Source: Winogradskyella sp. UBA3174 (GTDB lineage Bacteria; Bacteroidota; Bacteroidia; Flavobacteriales; Flavobacteriaceae). Taken from it: a stretch of DNA of 23,864 bases. The stretch lies in contig NZ_DEXW01000060.1 of assembly GCF_002364335.1 (NCBI RefSeq), forward strand, positions 864 through 24,727, in the 5' to 3' direction. Shown here in pieces: positions 1-7,866 of the stretch (position 1 is the stretch's first letter; the number at the start of each line of letters is the position of its first letter). Under the pieces are notes generated by a model. It saw only the letters and a list, made by a program, of their open reading frames with translations, searched no databases and was not told where the DNA came from. The position numbers were made by a program, and so were the translations under genes.

Positions 1-15
1 TAAAATTTTCATAAA

Positions 16-1194
16 ATGAAGCCAGATTTATTCGAAGCACCTGACTATTATAATCTTGACGAATTACTAACTGAAGAGCACAAATTAGTGCGAGATGCAG
101 CAAGGGAATGGGTAAAACGCGATGTGTCACCAATAATAGAAGATTATGCTCAAAAAGCTGAATTCCCAAAGCAAATCGTTAAAGGATTAGCAGAAATAGG
201 AGCTTTTGGGCCTTATATTCCTGAAGAGTATGGTGGAGCAGGCTTAGACCAAATTTCTTATGGTTTAATAATGCAAGAAATTGAACGTGGAGATTCTGGA
301 GTAAGAAGTACGGCGTCTGTGCAATCGTCTTTAGTCATGTATCCTATTTGGAAATATGGTAATGAGGAGCAACGTAAAAAATATTTACCCAAATTAGCTT
401 CTGGCGAATGGATGGGGTCTTTTGGTTTAACAGAACCAGATCACGGAAGTAATCCAAGTGGCATGACTACTAATTTTAAAGATATGGGAGATCACTATCT
501 CTTGAATGGTGCTAAAATGTGGATTAGTAATTCACCTTTTTGTAACGTAGCCGTTGTCTGGGCAAAAAACGAAGAAGGACGTATTCACGGACTCATTGTA
601 GAACGTGGAATGGAAGGCTTTACAACGCCAGAAACTCATAATAAATGGTCACTTAGAGCATCTTCAACTGGCGAGCTTATTTTTGACAATGTAAAAGTAC
701 CAAAAGAAAACTTATTGCCTAACAAATCCGGGTTAGGTGCACCACTTGGCTGTTTAGATTCAGCGCGTTTTGGTATTGCCTGGGGAGCTATTGGTGCAGC
801 AATGGATTGTTACGATACTGCTTTAAGATATAGTAAAGAACGTATTCAATTTGGGAAACCAATTGGTCAATTTCAATTACAACAAAAAAAATTAGCTGAA
901 ATGATTACAGAAATCACAAAAGCACAATTACTAGCATGGAGACTTGGAGTAATGCGCGAAAATGGAACAGCAACTTCAGCACAAATTTCAATGGCTAAAC
1001 GTAATAACGTAGATATGGCTTTAACCATTGCTCGTGATGCAAGACAAATGTTAGGCGGTATGGGAATTAGTGGAGAATATAGTATAATGAGACACATGAT
1101 GAACCTTGAAAGTGTTGTAACTTATGAAGGTACTCATGATATTCATTTACTAATTACAGGGCTAGATATTACTGGCTTGAATGCTTTTAGTTAA
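16..1194 (+). CDS. gcdH: Glutaryl-CoA dehydrogenase-type acyl-CoA dehydrogenase
   Basis: FAD-dependent acyl-CoA dehydrogenase of 392 residues, the usual family length. It most resembles glutaryl-CoA dehydrogenase, which oxidises and decarboxylates glutaryl-CoA to crotonyl-CoA in lysine and tryptophan breakdown. Visible signatures are the N-terminal helical domain, the substrate-loop segment RGDSGVRSTASVQSSLVM (residues 91-108, with the Arg typical of glutaryl-CoA enzymes), the flavin-binding FGLTEPDHGSNP near 136-147, the C-terminal helical motif ERIQFGKPIGQFQLQQKKLAEM (split here as ERIQFGKPIG at 275-284 and what follows), and YEGTHDIH at 370-377, where Glu371 is the expected catalytic base. 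Start: ATG 15 bases into the window, so the promoter is not seen. A strong hairpin terminator follows 59 bases after the stop, so the gene ends its transcript. Family is certain; glutaryl-CoA specificity is inferred from motifs. Confidence 0.93.
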   Translation: MKPDLFEAPDYYNLDELLTEEHKLVRDAAREWVKRDVSPIIEDYAQKAEFPKQIVKGLAEIGAFGPYIPEEYGGAGLDQISYGLIMQEIERGDSGVRSTASVQSSLVMYPIWKYGNEEQRKKYLPKLASGEWMGSFGLTEPDHGSNPSGMTTNFKDMGDHYLLNGAKMWISNSPFCNVAVVWAKNEEGRIHGLIVERGMEGFTTPETHNKWSLRASSTGELIFDNVKVPKENLLPNKSGLGAPLGCLDSARFGIAWGAIGAAMDCYDTALRYSKERIQFGKPIGQFQLQQKKLAEMITEITKAQLLAWRLGVMRENGTATSAQISMAKRNNVDMALTIARDARQMLGGMGISGEYSIMRHMMNLESVVTYEGTHDIHLLITGLDITGLNAFS

Positions 1195-1253
1195 GTAATA
1201 AAGAGTATTTGATTGCCTTAGCAAATAAGGAATTTATGTGAAATAAAACTTAT

Positions 1254-1282
1254 AAAATGCTTCTCAATTGAGAGGCATTTTT
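1254..1282 (+). terminator. Rho-independent terminator after gcdH
   Basis: A 12-base-pair stem (1254-1265 with 1270-1281, one U-G pair) closes an AATT loop and runs into a T-rich tract. It is placed to end the acyl-CoA dehydrogenase transcript. The right arm lies where the 5' end of the metallophosphoesterase remnant would be expected, so that remnant lacks its own start region. Confidence 0.85.
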
Positions 1283-1986
1283 GTTTACATTTACTTTAAA
1301 TCTAGATTAGATCAAGCTTATAAAAACGCCAAACGCATTAGGTTTGATGACGCATCAAAATTCATTTTGTTTAGTGATTGCCATAGCGGAGATAATAGTT
1401 TTGCAGACGATTTTGCTAATAACCGGAATATTTACTTTAATGCATTAAAGGATTATTACAAGGAAGGTTACCAATATTACGAACTTGGAGATGGTGATGA
1501 ATTATTGGGAAATCTATCATTTGAATCTGTTTTCTTTGCTCACAAGAATATTTACATGTTCCTAAAAAATTTCATGAAGGTATTGTTTTAAAACACTTAG
1601 AAACAAATCAAGAGCTGTTTTTAACGCATGGTCACCAAGCTGATTGGTGGAATTAGATTTTTTGGAAATGGAGCCGCTTTTTAGTAGGTGTTTTATGGAA
1701 ACCTTTGAATTTGACTGGTATCGCAGATCCTACAAGTCCGGCTAAAAATTACACAGAATTAATAAAGATAGAAGGCAGAACCAAAAAATGGATTACTAAA
1801 AATGACAATCTAATTACCGTTGTTGGTCATACACAACTTCCAAGAAGTATAACTGGTATTGAAATTGAAGATAGCACAATTTCTCTAACTAAATGGCAAA
1901 TTGTTACTTCTGAAAATGGGAACTTAAAAATTGATAGATTTATGTTAGGAGGCCCAACTAAGCTGAGTGTCTATAAGACGGTATAA
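1268..1986 (+). pseudogene. Degenerate metallophosphoesterase (frameshift, stop, internal deletions)
   Basis: Remnant of a calcineurin-like metallophosphoesterase. The 5' part (about 1281-1570) reads FILFSDCHSGDNSFADDF, then YYELGDGDELLGN, matching the D-x-H and GDxxD metal-binding blocks. Near 1560-1572 the frame shifts: the family's GNHD block is absent and translation resumes in another frame with FHEGIVLKHL, then FLTHGHQADWWN, an in-frame TAG at 1654-1656, then WSRFLVGVLWKPLNL and DPTSPAKNY. A second loss follows: after VVGHT (1819-1833) the sequence goes straight to PRSITGIEI, omitting the HRP...NDGS segment that I recall in intact relatives. The only possible start is a TTG in the loop of the upstream terminator. 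It ends directly against the convergent ferredoxin gene with no gap. The missing GNHD block and second GHTH half make activity very unlikely. Confidence 0.82.
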
Positions 1987-2322
1987 TTAACTCTCAGGTG
2001 CTAACTCAACTTCCAAACCTTCTATTTCTGGCTTCATTTGTATTTGGCATCCCAAACGCGAATTATTTTTTACATAAAATGCTTCAGATAGCATAGCCTC
2101 TTCTTCATCTTGCATTTCTGGTAATTCAGTTTCGCTCAATACGTAGCATTGACAAGACGCGCACATAGCCATTCCACCACAGATTCCAATAGTGCCCTCT
2201 GGAGCTAATTCATAAGAACGAACTATTTCCATGAGATTCATAGCCATATCTATAGGCGCTTCAATTTTATGACTTACGCCCTCTCTGTCTATAATTGTTA
2301 TGTTTATATCTTGAGCTTCCAA
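1987..2322 (-). CDS. 2Fe-2S ferredoxin, adrenodoxin type
   Basis: Small electron carrier of 111 residues. The cluster ligands are Cys48, Cys54 and Cys57 within GICGGMAMCASCQCYV, and Cys92 in RLGCQI, the C-x5-C-x2-C...C pattern of vertebrate-type (adrenodoxin/Fdx) ferredoxins; Cys59 is extra. The start is a TTG that directly follows the TAA of the ferredoxin reductase gene, so the two are almost certainly co-transcribed and translationally coupled. No ATG exists before residue 25, which is inside the conserved fold, so TTG is the best start. Likely partner: the reductase encoded just upstream. Alternatively it may supply electrons to Fe-S assembly, given the mrp-nfu genes in the same block. 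Confidence 0.93.
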   Translation of the reverse strand: MEAQDINITIIDREGVSHKIEAPIDMAMNLMEIVRSYELAPEGTIGICGGMAMCASCQCYVLSETELPEMQDEEEAMLSEAFYVKNNSRLGCQIQMKPEIEGLEVELAPES

Positions 2323-3378
2323 TTAATCTATTGCTTTAACTACTGCTTTAGGCGCTTCCTTACGTGTGCCATCAAAACCATCTACTCCACTTACTGTTGT
2401 ATATTTTAACACGTAACGTTTCCCTGGATTAATAATTTTATAGGCTGCTTGACACATTAATGTAGCTTCATGGAAACCACAAAGAATGAGTTTCAACTTT
2501 CCGGGATATATATTTACATCACCAATAGCAAAAATACCAGGTATGTTGGTTTGGTAATCTAATGAATTATCTACTTTAATTGCATTTTTTTCTATCTCAA
2601 GTCCCCAATTTGCAATAGGTCCAAGTTTTGGAGATAATCCAAATAACGGAATAAAATGATCTGTTTCTAATACTAAAGGCGATTCACCTTTTTTAGTTAC
2701 TTCGACACCATCAACTTTTCCATTACCAATAATAGCAGTAATTTCTGCAGGTGTGATTAAATTAATTTTTCCAGCGTCTTTTAATTCTTGGACTTTATCT
2801 ACCGAGTCTAAATGTCCTCTAAACTCATTACGTCTATGCACCAAAGTTATGCTAGACGCTACATCGGCTAAGAAGATACTCCAATCTAATGCTGAATCTC
2901 CGCCACCTGCAATAACAACCTTTTTATCTCTATAAAATTCTGGGTCTTTAATAATATATTCTACACCATTATCTTCGAAACTTATAATATTATCTAATAA
3001 AGGTTTGCGTGGTTCAAAACTTCCTAAACCACCAGCTATGGCAACAACTTTAGCTTGATGTTTTGTACCTTTATTAGTCGTAACTATAAAACTATCATCT
3101 TTTTGCTTTTCTATTGTTTCTGCGCGCTCACCTAGTGTAAAGCCTGGTTCAAATTGTTTGCACTGATCTATTAACTTATCAGTTAAATCACCGGCTAAAA
3201 TTTCTGGATACGCAGGAATATCGTAAATAGGTTTTTTAGGATAAAGCTCAGAACATTGACCACCTGGCTGCGGTAAAGCATCAATTAAGTGACACTTTAG
3301 CTTAAGAAGACCAGCTTCAAAAACTGTAAAAAGTCCGGTTGGACCTGCTCCTATTATAAGTATATCTGATGTAATCAT
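2323..3378 (-). CDS. Ferredoxin-NADP reductase, thioredoxin-reductase-like
   Basis: Flavoprotein of 351 residues with two Rossmann motifs: FAD-binding GAGPTG (10-15) and NADPH-binding GGGDSA (158-163), followed by HRRNEFR (181-187), whose basic residues bind the 2'-phosphate of NADPH. The redox CxxC found between these motifs in true thioredoxin reductases is absent, and the C-terminal FAIGDVN and extended tail fit the bacterial TrxR-like ferredoxin-NADP reductases (YumC type). It probably transfers electrons between NADPH and the ferredoxin encoded immediately downstream. Start is ATG. A TGTGA-N6-TCACA palindrome lies 46 bases upstream of the start and may control the pair. Confidence 0.92.
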   Translation of the reverse strand: MITSDILIIGAGPTGLFTVFEAGLLKLKCHLIDALPQPGGQCSELYPKKPIYDIPAYPEILAGDLTDKLIDQCKQFEPGFTLGERAETIEKQKDDSFIVTTNKGTKHQAKVVAIAGGLGSFEPRKPLLDNIISFEDNGVEYIIKDPEFYRDKKVVIAGGGDSALDWSIFLADVASSITLVHRRNEFRGHLDSVDKVQELKDAGKINLITPAEITAIIGNGKVDGVEVTKKGESPLVLETDHFIPLFGLSPKLGPIANWGLEIEKNAIKVDNSLDYQTNIPGIFAIGDVNIYPGKLKLILCGFHEATLMCQAAYKIINPGKRYVLKYTTVSGVDGFDGTRKEAPKAVVKAID

Positions 3379-3424
3379 TACTATAAAATTGTAAACAAAA
3401 CTACTAATGTATTTTAATTTAAAC

Positions 3425-3440
3425 TGTGATAAATGTCACA
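3425..3440. promoter_or_regulatory. CRP/FNR-type palindrome upstream of ferredoxin reductase
   Basis: TGTGA-TAAATG-TCACA is a perfect match to the classical CRP half-site layout (TGTGA-N6-TCACA). It sits in the 66-base gap between nfu and the ferredoxin reductase gene. It could be an operator for a CRP/FNR-family regulator. It could also simply fold as a short hairpin (six pairs, AAAT loop) that attenuates transcription from mrp-nfu. Chance occurrence cannot be excluded. Confidence 0.4.
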
Positions 3441-3444
3441 TTGA

Positions 3445-3684
3445 TTATTCAACATTTATAACACTTTCGATTTGTGGAGCATATTTTTTAATAGTCATCT
3501 CAACACCAGACTTTAATGTCATCTGATTTACACTACAAGATGTACAAGCACCTACAAGTTGTACTTTAACAAATTTACCATCATCTATAGACAACAAATT
3601 TATATCGCCGCCATCACTTTGAAGAAACGGACGAATTTCGTCTAGTGCTTTTTCAACATTTAACCTAAGTTCTTCTGAGCTCAT
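3445..3684 (-). CDS. NifU-like (Nfu) Fe-S scaffold protein
   Basis: A 79-residue protein made of only the NifU C-terminal domain. It carries the Fe-S cluster on the CxxC pair Cys47/Cys50 in VGACTSCSVNQMTLKSG. The upstream SDGGDI is also typical of the family. Such stand-alone Nfu proteins receive and pass on [4Fe-4S] or [2Fe-2S] clusters. Its ATG directly follows the stop of mrp with no gap, so it is made with the Mrp cluster-carrier ATPase, a common bacteroidete pairing. Function is well supported at family level; client proteins are unknown. Confidence 0.94.
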   Translation of the reverse strand: MSSEELRLNVEKALDEIRPFLQSDGGDINLLSIDDGKFVKVQLVGACTSCSVNQMTLKSGVEMTIKKYAPQIESVINVE

Positions 3685-4824
3685 TTATTTTTTGTTTACA
3701 GCAGAACAACCTGCCATTGTTGTAATTTTTATTGCTTCTGTAGCTGGTAAATCATCATTTCTGTCCACTACTTGCTGAACAACTTCTCTTGTTATGGCTT
3801 CGAATGCCTCTTCTGTTGGAGTACCTGTTTGTAGTGCTGCTGGCCTGCCAATATCACCTGCTTCTCTAATGCTTTGCACCAAAGGAACTTCTCCTAAGAA
3901 TGGTACATTTAAATCTTTGGCTAAATTTTTAGCGCCTTCCTTACCAAATATATGATATTTATTATCTGGTAATTCTGCTGGTGTAAAATACGCCATGTTC
4001 TCTATAATTCCTAAAACAGGAACATTTATACTCTCTTGTTGAAACATAGCTACACCTTTCTTAGCATCCGCTAAAGCTACATTCTGTGGTGTACTAACAA
4101 CCACAGCACCTGTGATAGGAAGTGCTTGCATAATACTTAAATGGATATCACCTGTTCCTGGAGGCAAATCAATTAATAAGAAATCTAATTCTCCCCAAGC
4201 AGCATCAAAAATCATTTGGTTTAATGCTTTTGAAGCCATTGGACCTCTCCATATTACGGCCTGATCTGGCTTTGTAAAGAAACCTATAGAAAGTACTTTT
4301 ATACCATAATTTTCTACTGGCTTCATTTTAGATTTTCCATCTATATTTACTGATAGTGGGCGTTCTGAAGCGACATCGAACATAATAGGAATAGACGGCC
4401 CATAAATATCAGCATCCAAAATACCAACTTTAAAGCCCATTTTTGACAAGGTAACAGCTAAATTTGCTGTAACTGTAGATTTTCCTACTCCACCTTTACC
4501 TGAAGCTACTGCAACAATATTTTGAATACCAGGAATTGCTTTTCCTTTAATTTCGTTTGTAGTTGGTTTTAAAGGAGCATCAACTTTAATATTGACTTTT
4601 ATTTTTGCTTTTTCATAAACCAATTTATGAATAGTTTGTAAAATCTCAACCTCTGTTTTCTTTTTTGCCTGAAGACTTGGATTGTTTATAGTAATATCTA
4701 CAATAACCTCATCTGCAAAGTTTACCACATTGGTAACAGCACCACTATCTACCATATTCTCTCCTTCACCAGGAGCTGTAATAGTTTTGAGCGCGTTTAG
4801 TATATCTTGTTTGTTTAAATTCAA
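3685..4824 (-). CDS. mrp: Mrp/NBP35-family Fe-S carrier P-loop ATPase
   Basis: A 379-residue protein with an N-terminal MIP18/DUF59-like domain (about 5-85) and a ParA/MinD-type ATPase domain from about 100. The deviant Walker A GKGGVGKST is at 109-117, followed by DADIYGPSIP near 137-146 and LIDLPPGTGD for Walker B. It loads Fe-S clusters onto apo-proteins. The CxxC that binds the bridging cluster in ApbC/NBP35 is missing: the equivalent stretch reads NMAYFTPAELPDNKY, and the only cysteine is Cys373 near the C-terminus. From memory this is usual in bacteroidete Mrp proteins. The start is TTG; an in-frame TAG lies four codons upstream with no ATG between. A TATCTTTG promoter box lies 28 bases upstream. 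First gene of the mrp-nfu-reductase-ferredoxin block. Confidence 0.93.
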   Translation of the reverse strand: MNLNKQDILNALKTITAPGEGENMVDSGAVTNVVNFADEVIVDITINNPSLQAKKKTEVEILQTIHKLVYEKAKIKVNIKVDAPLKPTTNEIKGKAIPGIQNIVAVASGKGGVGKSTVTANLAVTLSKMGFKVGILDADIYGPSIPIMFDVASERPLSVNIDGKSKMKPVENYGIKVLSIGFFTKPDQAVIWRGPMASKALNQMIFDAAWGELDFLLIDLPPGTGDIHLSIMQALPITGAVVVSTPQNVALADAKKGVAMFQQESINVPVLGIIENMAYFTPAELPDNKYHIFGKEGAKNLAKDLNVPFLGEVPLVQSIREAGDIGRPAALQTGTPTEEAFEAITREVVQQVVDRNDDLPATEAIKITTMAGCSAVNKK

Positions 4825-4851
4825 AATTCTTATCTAGATTTATTCTAAATG

Positions 4852-4859
4852 CAAAGATA
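4852..4859 (-). promoter_or_regulatory. Bacteroidete -7 promoter box of mrp
   Basis: On the minus strand this reads TATCTTTG, an exact match to TAnnTTTG, the -7 element of the main Bacteroidota sigma factor. It lies 27 bases before the TTG start, giving a short leader. No clear -33 TTG is seen. Further upstream at 4925-4945 is a weak imperfect operator-like inverted repeat (ATGACA...TGTCAT). The 242-base gap up to position 5066 otherwise shows nothing I can name. Confidence 0.6.
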
Positions 4860-5066
4860 CTGCTAAAAGTTTAGATTTTGAAGCGGTTAAATTGAATTGA
4901 TTAATGCTTCGATTAGATTTTATAATGACAACTAAAGTGTGTCATATTTGTGAATATTTCAAGAATAAGAGATTCCCATTTATGAACTAGATTATGAAAC
5001 AAATTCAAAGTGATAAATCATTTATATATTAGTTTAACAACACTTAGTATTGCGCTAGAAATCATA

Positions 5067-5396
5067 CTAAAGCTCTTTCGCAGGATCCCAATAGACAGAC
5101 TCTAAATTCTGAATTTGATTATCTACAACAACGATTCCTTCGTTTTCGAGTAATTGCTGCATTAAGTTAATGCCATCAAAATGATATTTCCCTGTTAAAA
5201 GACCTTTTCTATTTACGACACGGTGTGCAGGCACATCTTTCCCATGAGATCCATTCATAGCATAACCAACTATTCGTGCACTTTTTACAGCACCTAAATA
5301 TTTCCCTATAGCACCATAACTTGTTACACGACCAAAAGGAACTTGCCTAGCAACATTGTAAACCTTTTCAAAAAAACCCAATGTTTCTGGCTTCAT
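5067..5396 (-). CDS. Alkyltransferase-like (ATL) MGMT-family protein without catalytic Cys
   Basis: A 109-residue protein equal to the DNA-binding domain of O6-methylguanine-DNA methyltransferase. The active-site PCHR motif reads PAHRV (56-60), with Ala57 in place of the alkyl-accepting Cys, so it cannot be a methyltransferase. The tyrosine (Tyr27, in TSYG) and the arginine finger (Arg41, in SARIVGYAM) used to flip and replace the damaged base are kept. This matches alkyltransferase-like proteins, which bind O6-alkylguanine and recruit nucleotide excision repair. E. coli and yeast ATLs have Trp at this position; Ala is a variant. Its ATG overlaps the stop of the LysE-family gene by one base, so the two are translationally coupled. 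Confidence 0.9.
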   Translation of the reverse strand: MKPETLGFFEKVYNVARQVPFGRVTSYGAIGKYLGAVKSARIVGYAMNGSHGKDVPAHRVVNRKGLLTGKYHFDGINLMQQLLENEGIVVVDNQIQNLESVYWDPAKEL

Positions 5397-6028
5397 TACA
5401 ATTCTCTTAGAATGTTAATAAATGTAATAAGCGACACTAAACCGGTAATAATACCAATACTAAAGTTCATACTTTTTTGCGAGGTGAATTTCTTGTCTTT
5501 TATTTTATCAAAAAAGAAAATATAAAAATATAACATTACAAAGGTCCCCATTGCTGCTCCTGTAACATAAGTAATAATGCTGGTTTTTTCAAAATTCATC
5601 CATCCGAAAGAGGCTAATGTTATGGTCATATATGCCTGATAGGGTATTGGAAAAACATTTAACGCAGACAAAAGCATCCCATGAAACATTCTGCTTTTTT
5701 TACTCCTAATATCATCTCCTTCAATTTTCTTTTCCTTTTGTTTAGAAGCAATAACAAGAAAATAAATGGTGATAAGCACAAAAATCACAAAAGCTACGCG
5801 TTGTAGAATTTCTACAATATCTGATCTATTAGATAAATATCTAGCAAAGATTGCTGCTAAATATGTTTGAACAAAGACAATTATACATACACCAGATGAA
5901 AATGTTATACCTCTACCTGCGTCTTCTTTAAGGCTAATTCTTGCAGCAGTCATATTAAGCAAACCAGGTGGTATGATTCCTATAAGCGCAACAAAAAACC
6001 CTAGAAAGAAGATGACTGTGATACTCAA
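5396..6028 (-). CDS. LysE-family (RhtB/LysE) membrane exporter
   Basis: A 210-residue inner-membrane protein with about six hydrophobic segments (roughly 3-22, 38-60, 70-92, 112-135, 145-168, 185-207). The N-terminal GIIPPGLLNMTA (17-28) is the conserved LysE-family start, where the Pro-Gly lies in the first helix. The family exports amino acids or related small molecules; the substrate here cannot be read from sequence. The start is TTG two bases after the trmB stop; no ATG is available before the first helix. A charged loop (QKEKKIEGDD, near 92-101) separates the two halves. It forms a tight trmB-lysE-atl gene string. Confidence 0.85.
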   Translation of the reverse strand: MSITVIFFLGFFVALIGIIPPGLLNMTAARISLKEDAGRGITFSSGVCIIVFVQTYLAAIFARYLSNRSDIVEILQRVAFVIFVLITIYFLVIASKQKEKKIEGDDIRSKKSRMFHGMLLSALNVFPIPYQAYMTITLASFGWMNFEKTSIITYVTGAAMGTFVMLYFYIFFFDKIKDKKFTSQKSMNFSIGIITGLVSLITFINILREL

Positions 6029-6030
6029 AT

Positions 6031-6705
6031 TTAGTTGATTTGGAATCTAATATACGTAATTGCTTTATCTTTCTCTAAATACTGACTTTCGTAAAAGGTT
6101 TGTATTTCAGTAACTTCTTCTGGACTGCCTTCTAACTTATACACATTATGATTAGCATAAAGCACCTCGTGACCTCCACCATGAAGTAAACCAAGTGTGT
6201 AACCATGCATAAATTCGCTATCTGTTTTTAAATGCATTAATCCATTGGGTTTTAGCACTTTTTTGTAGCGTTCTAAAAACTGAAGATTAGTCATTCTATG
6301 TTTGGTACGCTTATATTTTATTTGAGGATCTGGGAAGGTAATCCAAATTTCATCGACTTCATTTTCTTCAAAAATATAATCTACAAGTTCTATTTGAGTT
6401 CTTATGAAACCCGCATTGTCTATATCTTCTTCAATAGCTGTTTTTGCTCCTCTCCAAAAACGTGCTCCTTTAATATCTATACCTATAAAATTTTTGTTGG
6501 GATAACGTTTTGCTAAACCGACAGTATACTCTCCTTTTCCGCAACCTAATTCTAAAACTAAAGGATTCTCGTTTTTAAAAACACCTGATCTCCATTTACC
6601 TTTTAATTTGTAGGTTTCATTCACCAATTCTTCTCGGGTTGGCTGAAACACATTATGAAATGTTTCGTTTTCTTTAAATCGTTTAAGTTTATTTTTACTT
6701 CCCAC
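6031..6705 (-). CDS. trmB: tRNA (guanine-46-N7)-methyltransferase
   Basis: S-adenosylmethionine-dependent enzyme making m7G46 in the variable loop of tRNAs. It is 224 residues, the normal length. SAM motif I is LELGCGKGEYTVGLA (about 51-65), followed by FIGIDIKGAR. The TrmB signature ITFPDPQIKYKRTKHRMTN contains the catalytic FPDP and the basic cluster that contacts tRNA. Start is GTG (reads MGSKNKLKRF), which matches the conserved flavobacterial N-terminus; there is no better ATG. First gene of a minus-strand run with the LysE-family exporter and ATL protein. Confidence 0.95.
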   Translation of the reverse strand: MGSKNKLKRFKENETFHNVFQPTREELVNETYKLKGKWRSGVFKNENPLVLELGCGKGEYTVGLAKRYPNKNFIGIDIKGARFWRGAKTAIEEDIDNAGFIRTQIELVDYIFEENEVDEIWITFPDPQIKYKRTKHRMTNLQFLERYKKVLKPNGLMHLKTDSEFMHGYTLGLLHGGGHEVLYANHNVYKLEGSPEEVTEIQTFYESQYLEKDKAITYIRFQIN

Positions 6706-6764
6706 AGTATTGTTATTTCAGAATTTTATAATAATTCGGTAAAATTAAGAAAACATTTTAGGTT

Positions 6765-6772
6765 TATCTTTG
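6765..6772 (+). promoter_or_regulatory. -7 promoter box upstream of glycosyltransferase
   Basis: TATCTTTG is an exact TAnnTTTG match, 12 bases before an ATG at 6785 and 32 before the open frame's first near-start codon (CTG 6805). It supports expression of the disrupted glycosyltransferase gene from the divergent gap with trmB. Confidence 0.5.
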
Positions 6773-6784
6773 TTTCATTGCTAC

Positions 6785-7866
6785 ATGTCTAAAATAAAAA
6801 GATACTGAAACCTATTAAGTACAAAAAACGAATTTTAGTTGCTCCTTTAAATTGGGGATTAGGACATGCTACACGATGTATTCCGATAGTAAATGCATTA
6901 ATTGAGAATAACTTTGAACCTATTATAGCAAGTGATGGTGCAGCCCTTGAATTACTGAAAATAGAATTTCCAAACCTAAAAACCATTGAGCTACCTTCTT
7001 ACAATATTACTTATGCAAAAAAAGGGAAACATTTTAAACTAAAACTCATAAAGGATTCTCCTCATATTTTAAAAACTATTAAGCATGAGAAAAAAATTAC
7101 ATCTACTTTAATTAAAAATGAATCTATTAGTGGTATCCTATCAGACAATCGTTTTGGGATTAGACATGCATCTATCCCTTCAGTTTTTATCACACATCAA
7201 TTACGTGTCTTAAGTGGCTCTACAACTTGGCTGAGCTCTAAATTACATGAAAATATAATTTCGAAATTTGACGAATGCTGGGTGCCAGATCATCCCGGAA
7301 ATAAAAACCTTAGTGGAAATTTAGGACATGTTAGGGAATTCGGTTCTCAATTAAAATATCTTGGTCCATTAAGTCGATTTAATAAAAAGAAGTGTGCTCC
7401 TAAATATGATCTTCTTGTTTTGTTATCAGGACCAGAACCTCAACGCAGCTATTTAGAAATTAAATTATTACAAGATTTAGAATTATACAAAGGGAAGGTG
7501 CTTTTTATAAAAGGAAAGATTGAGCCTAGGCAAACTAAGGAAACTGCATATAACATTACTATTTTCAACTTTATGACAACTACTGAGCTTGAGGTCGCTA
7601 TAAACGAAAGTGACTTAATACTAAGCAGATCGGGATATACCACCATAATGGATTTAGCTAAACTTGAAAAGAAAGCTTTCTTTATACCAACTCCTGGACA
7701 ATTTGAGCAAGAATATCTAGCAGAAAAATTAATGAAAGAAGGTGTGATCCCAAGTTGTAGTCAGAATAAATTTGAAATACAAATGTTATCTAATACTAAC
7801 AACTATTCTGGCTTTAAAGCTTTAGATTTCGAATTGAATTTTAAAGAATTATTCAGTCTTTTCTAG
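6785..7866 (+). CDS. MurG-like GT-B glycosyltransferase with disrupted start
   Basis: The frame is open from 6793 to the stop at 7866 and encodes about 350 conserved residues: RILVAPLNWGLGHATRC (nucleotide-sugar GT-B N-terminus, near 6829-6879), ILSDNRFG, SVFITHQL, LLVLLSGPEPQRSY (acceptor/donor linker), LSRSGYTTIMDL and FIPTPGQFEQEYLAEKL (UDP-sugar-binding C-terminal part). It has no in-frame ATG, GTG or TTG until 7282, which is far inside the domain. An ATG at 6785 is one frame off and reads only MSKIKRY before a stop. Adding one A to the A5 run at 6796-6800 would join it as MSKIKKILKPIKYKKRILV. So either a one-base loss in a homopolymer inactivates the gene, or a CTG (6805) or ATA (6802) start is used, or it is a sequencing error. 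It overlaps the convergent histidine kinase gene by 18 bases. The sugar acceptor is unknown. Confidence 0.75.

Noticed and set aside
4925..4945. ATGACA-N9-TGTCAT inverted repeat upstream of mrp as an operator
   Set aside because: Short arms and long spacing in AT-rich DNA; no second copy and no linked regulator, so not listed separately.
7282..7866. A short glycosyltransferase beginning at GTG 7282
   Set aside because: Conserved coding sequence continues in the same frame back to about 6805, so this would be a truncated call.
7849..7866. The 18-base convergent overlap of the glycosyltransferase and histidine kinase genes as a regulatory antisense element
   Set aside because: Small tail-to-tail overlaps are common in compact genomes, and no hairpin or other signal is present.
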